Program-made: the position numbers and the translations under genes
DNA from: Oscillospiraceae bacterium
GTDB taxonomy: Bacteria; Bacillota; Clostridia; Oscillospirales; Oscillospiraceae
Direction of reading: 5' to 3'
Length of the DNA stretch: 7,711 nucleotides
Assembly (NCBI GenBank): GCA_031272845.1
Contig: JAISTA010000137.1
Location: 1 to 7,711 of the forward strand
Notes under the pieces: model-generated
Told to the model about the DNA's origin: nothing
Database searches by the model: none
What the model saw: the letters and a program-made list of their open reading frames with translations, nothing else
Part shown: positions 6,053 to 7,711 of the stretch, one piece after another
Position numbering within the stretch: position 1 is the stretch's first letter
How the letters are laid out: each line of letters begins with the position of its first letter

Positions 6053-7353
6053 CGCAGCAAACGGCGACAATTATAACTCTGGCTCTAGCGGCGGTCTGCC
6101 TTGCCATTTTGGTTGCGGTTATTTTACGTATGCTTACCGTATCTCGCGGCGTTTCGCAGCTGCCCGGCTCGCTGCTATCCTCAATCGAAAAGGAGCTTGC
6201 CTCCCGTGAAGCGGCGCGTTCCAACGAATATGAGCTGCTCAAGCAGGAGCTGCGCGGGCAGGTTTTTCAGTCCTTTATAGGGCTGAACGACTCGATTCAG
6301 CAGGGGCTTTCCAAGAACCGCGAGGAGTCGGCGCGGAGTATATCGGCGCTGACCGAAAGTGTTGAGGGCAAGCTGCGCAATCTGCAAAGCTCCAACACAG
6401 AAAGCTTTATAAAGCTTACGGACGCGACTGAAAAAAAGCTCACCGAAATGCGCGCGACAGTGGACGAGAAGCTTCAGGAGACGCTGAACCGCCGCCTTGC
6501 CGAAAGCTTTAAGACTGTCACGGAGCATTTGCAGAGTGTACAGACGGGTCTCGGCGAGATGAAAACGCTCGCGTCGGATGTCGGCGGGCTGAAGAGGGCT
6601 CTGACAAACGTCAAGGTGCGCGGCACGTTCGGAGAGGTTCAGCTTGAGCGCATACTTGAGCAAATGCTGACTCCCGCCCAGTACGAAAAAAATGTTGTGA
6701 CAAAGAAGGGCTCGCGCGACCCCGTCGAGTTCGCGATAAAAATGCCGGGGAGCGACGGCGAAACGGTTCTTATGCCGATAGACAGCAAATTCCCGACCGA
6801 GAGCTACTACCGCCTGCTCGAGGGGTATGACCTGGGCGACAAGGCGGCGGCGGACGCGGCGCGAAAGGCGCTGTTTGCCGAGGTTGAGAGGTTCGCAAGG
6901 GACATTTCAGAAAAGTACACCGATCCGCCGTACACAACGGACTTTGCGCTGCTGTTTTTGCCCACAGAGGGACTGTATGCCGAAATCGCGCAAAATCCCG
7001 AGCTTTTTGAAAGGATACAGCGCAAATATAAAATCACGATAACAGGGCCGACGACCGTATCGGCATTCCTGAACGCCCTGTCGATGGGCTTTAGAACGCT
7101 CGCGATCGAAAAGCGCTCAACCGAGGTTTGGAATATCCTTACCGAGGTAAAAACGGAGTTCGGCACCTTTGCTGACGCGCTTTCAAAAACACAGAAGAAA
7201 ATCCGCGAGGCGGACAGCGAGCTTGACAAGCTCGTCGGCACGCGCACAAACCAAATGCAGCGCCGTCTGCGCAATATAGACATCGATTCAGAGGATGATG
7301 TCCCGCTTTTGACAGACACAATAACCGCTACGGAGGACACGTTTTATGAATAA
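6049..7353 (+). CDS. rmuC: RmuC family DNA recombination-limiting protein
   Basis: RmuC homologs have a PD-(D/E)XK nuclease-like domain. In E. coli, loss of rmuC raises inversion frequency at short inverted repeats; the molecular activity is not firmly known. The 434-residue protein has an N-terminal membrane helix (about 6-26, TLALAAVCLAILVAVIL), then a predicted coiled coil (about 40-185, rich in Glu, Lys, Ser and Leu). The conserved RmuC domain follows: VRGTFGEVQLERILE (G195, E196) and MPIDSKFPTESYY (D245, K247) fit the nuclease-like core, continuing to about residue 395. The tail is acidic. Most of the protein probably faces the cytosol, tethered to the membrane by the helix. The ATG shares ATGA with the tyrS stop and has only a weak upstream AAGG, so translation is probably coupled to tyrS. 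Confidence 0.93.
   Translation: MTQQTATIITLALAAVCLAILVAVILRMLTVSRGVSQLPGSLLSSIEKELASREAARSNEYELLKQELRGQVFQSFIGLNDSIQQGLSKNREESARSISALTESVEGKLRNLQSSNTESFIKLTDATEKKLTEMRATVDEKLQETLNRRLAESFKTVTEHLQSVQTGLGEMKTLASDVGGLKRALTNVKVRGTFGEVQLERILEQMLTPAQYEKNVVTKKGSRDPVEFAIKMPGSDGETVLMPIDSKFPTESYYRLLEGYDLGDKAAADAARKALFAEVERFARDISEKYTDPPYTTDFALLFLPTEGLYAEIAQNPELFERIQRKYKITITGPTTVSAFLNALSMGFRTLAIEKRSTEVWNILTEVKTEFGTFADALSKTQKKIREADSELDKLVGTRTNQMQRRLRNIDIDSEDDVPLLTDTITATEDTFYE
7332..7337 (+). promoter_or_regulatory. Ribosome binding site of the citrate synthase gene, within rmuC
   Basis: GGAGGA lies 8 nt before the ATG at 7346 and inside the last codons of rmuC. It fixes the start of the downstream gene, which overlaps rmuC by 8 nt. 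Confidence 0.85.
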
Positions 7354-7711
7354 CAGCGAAAATCGCCCGCTCTCAAGCTTCGCTCTGGCGCGCGCCGAGG
7401 AAATGCAGGACATTGTACATATCGACCGCCGCGTATTTGAAAAGTACGAGGTGCGGCGCGGTCTGCGAAATCCGGACGGCACGGGCGTTGTAGCCGGCGT
7501 TACAAAGCTCGGCAACGTCTCCGGGTATTACATACAGGACGGCGAGCGCATTCCCGACGAGGGACGGCTGACCTACCGGGGAATTGACATAAACGAGCTC
7601 TGCAACGGCTTTTGGTCGGAGGGGCGCAGCGGGTACGAGGAAACAGCCTATCTTCTGCTGTTCGGGCACCTGCCGTCTGTATCAGAGCTTGCGGAGTTCT
7701 GCCAAATACTC
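7346..7711 (+). CDS. Citrate synthase, N-terminal part (3' end outside window)
   Basis: Citrate synthase condenses acetyl-CoA with oxaloacetate to citrate. In anaerobes it mainly supplies 2-oxoglutarate for glutamate synthesis. The frame is open from the ATG to the window end, giving 122 codons of a protein usually 380-460 residues long. Recognisable are YEVRRGLRNPDGTGVVAGVT, the N-terminal hairpin region with RLTYRGIDINEL, and EGRSGYEETAYLLLFGHLP, all typical of citrate synthase from Clostridia. The catalytic His and Asp residues lie downstream and cannot be checked. A 2-methylcitrate synthase of the same family cannot be excluded, so I give no symbol (gltA or citZ would be usual). The start is supported by GGAGGA. 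The 8-nt overlap with rmuC indicates co-transcription and probable translational coupling. Confidence 0.9.
   Translation, partial: MNNSENRPLSSFALARAEEMQDIVHIDRRVFEKYEVRRGLRNPDGTGVVAGVTKLGNVSGYYIQDGERIPDEGRLTYRGIDINELCNGFWSEGRSGYEETAYLLLFGHLPSVSELAEFCQIL

Noticed and set aside
6402..6417. Perfect 16-bp palindrome aagctttataaagctt inside rmuC
   Set aside because: It sits mid-gene far from any start or stop, and one such palindrome in 7.7 kb is only mildly unexpected by chance.

Overview
The window is a bacterial chromosome segment, almost fully coding, with every gene on the + strand. The order dxs-tlyA-nadK-recN, the protein families and the G+C-rich third codon positions fit a member of the class Clostridia. 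An uncultured Oscillospirales-like gut anaerobe is my best guess. That is inferred from gene order and protein style; no rRNA or marker comparison was possible.

Layout: the 3' part of dxs (1-1209, cut by the window start); tlyA (1187-2002, GTG start inside the end of dxs); nadK (2032-2883, TTG start); a 154-bp palindromic insertion resembling a MITE (2868-3021); recN (3046-4746); an 82-nt gap; tyrS (4829-6052); rmuC (6049-7353, sharing ATGA with the tyrS stop); and the first 122 codons of a citrate synthase gene (7346-7711, cut by the window end). The dxs-tlyA-nadK-recN set is a known Firmicutes cluster, though two usual parts are missing: argR between nadK and recN, and spoIVB/spo0A after recN. 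A tyrosyl-tRNA synthetase, RmuC and citrate synthase group follows instead, tightly packed and probably co-transcribed.

The one real surprise is the insertion between nadK and recN. It has perfect 21-bp inverted ends, counting a TA on each side, and nearly its whole length folds back on itself. The flanking TA pair is what a TA target duplication would look like, as in IS630/Tc1-mariner-type elements. Removing the element with one TA restores an in-frame TAA stop for nadK, 21 nt before the recN ATG. So the element appears to have landed in the nadK stop codon. It now supplies the last five NadK residues and a new TGA stop, and it creates a perfect TATAAT hexamer just upstream of recN.

The other genes are housekeeping: isoprenoid precursor synthesis (dxs), ribosomal RNA methylation (tlyA), NADP supply (nadK), DNA break repair (recN), tRNA charging (tyrS), limiting DNA rearrangement (rmuC) and entry of carbon into the citrate branch (citrate synthase). 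I see no tRNA, rRNA, CRISPR array, riboswitch, T-box, phage gene or defence system. I found no undescribed multi-gene system here.
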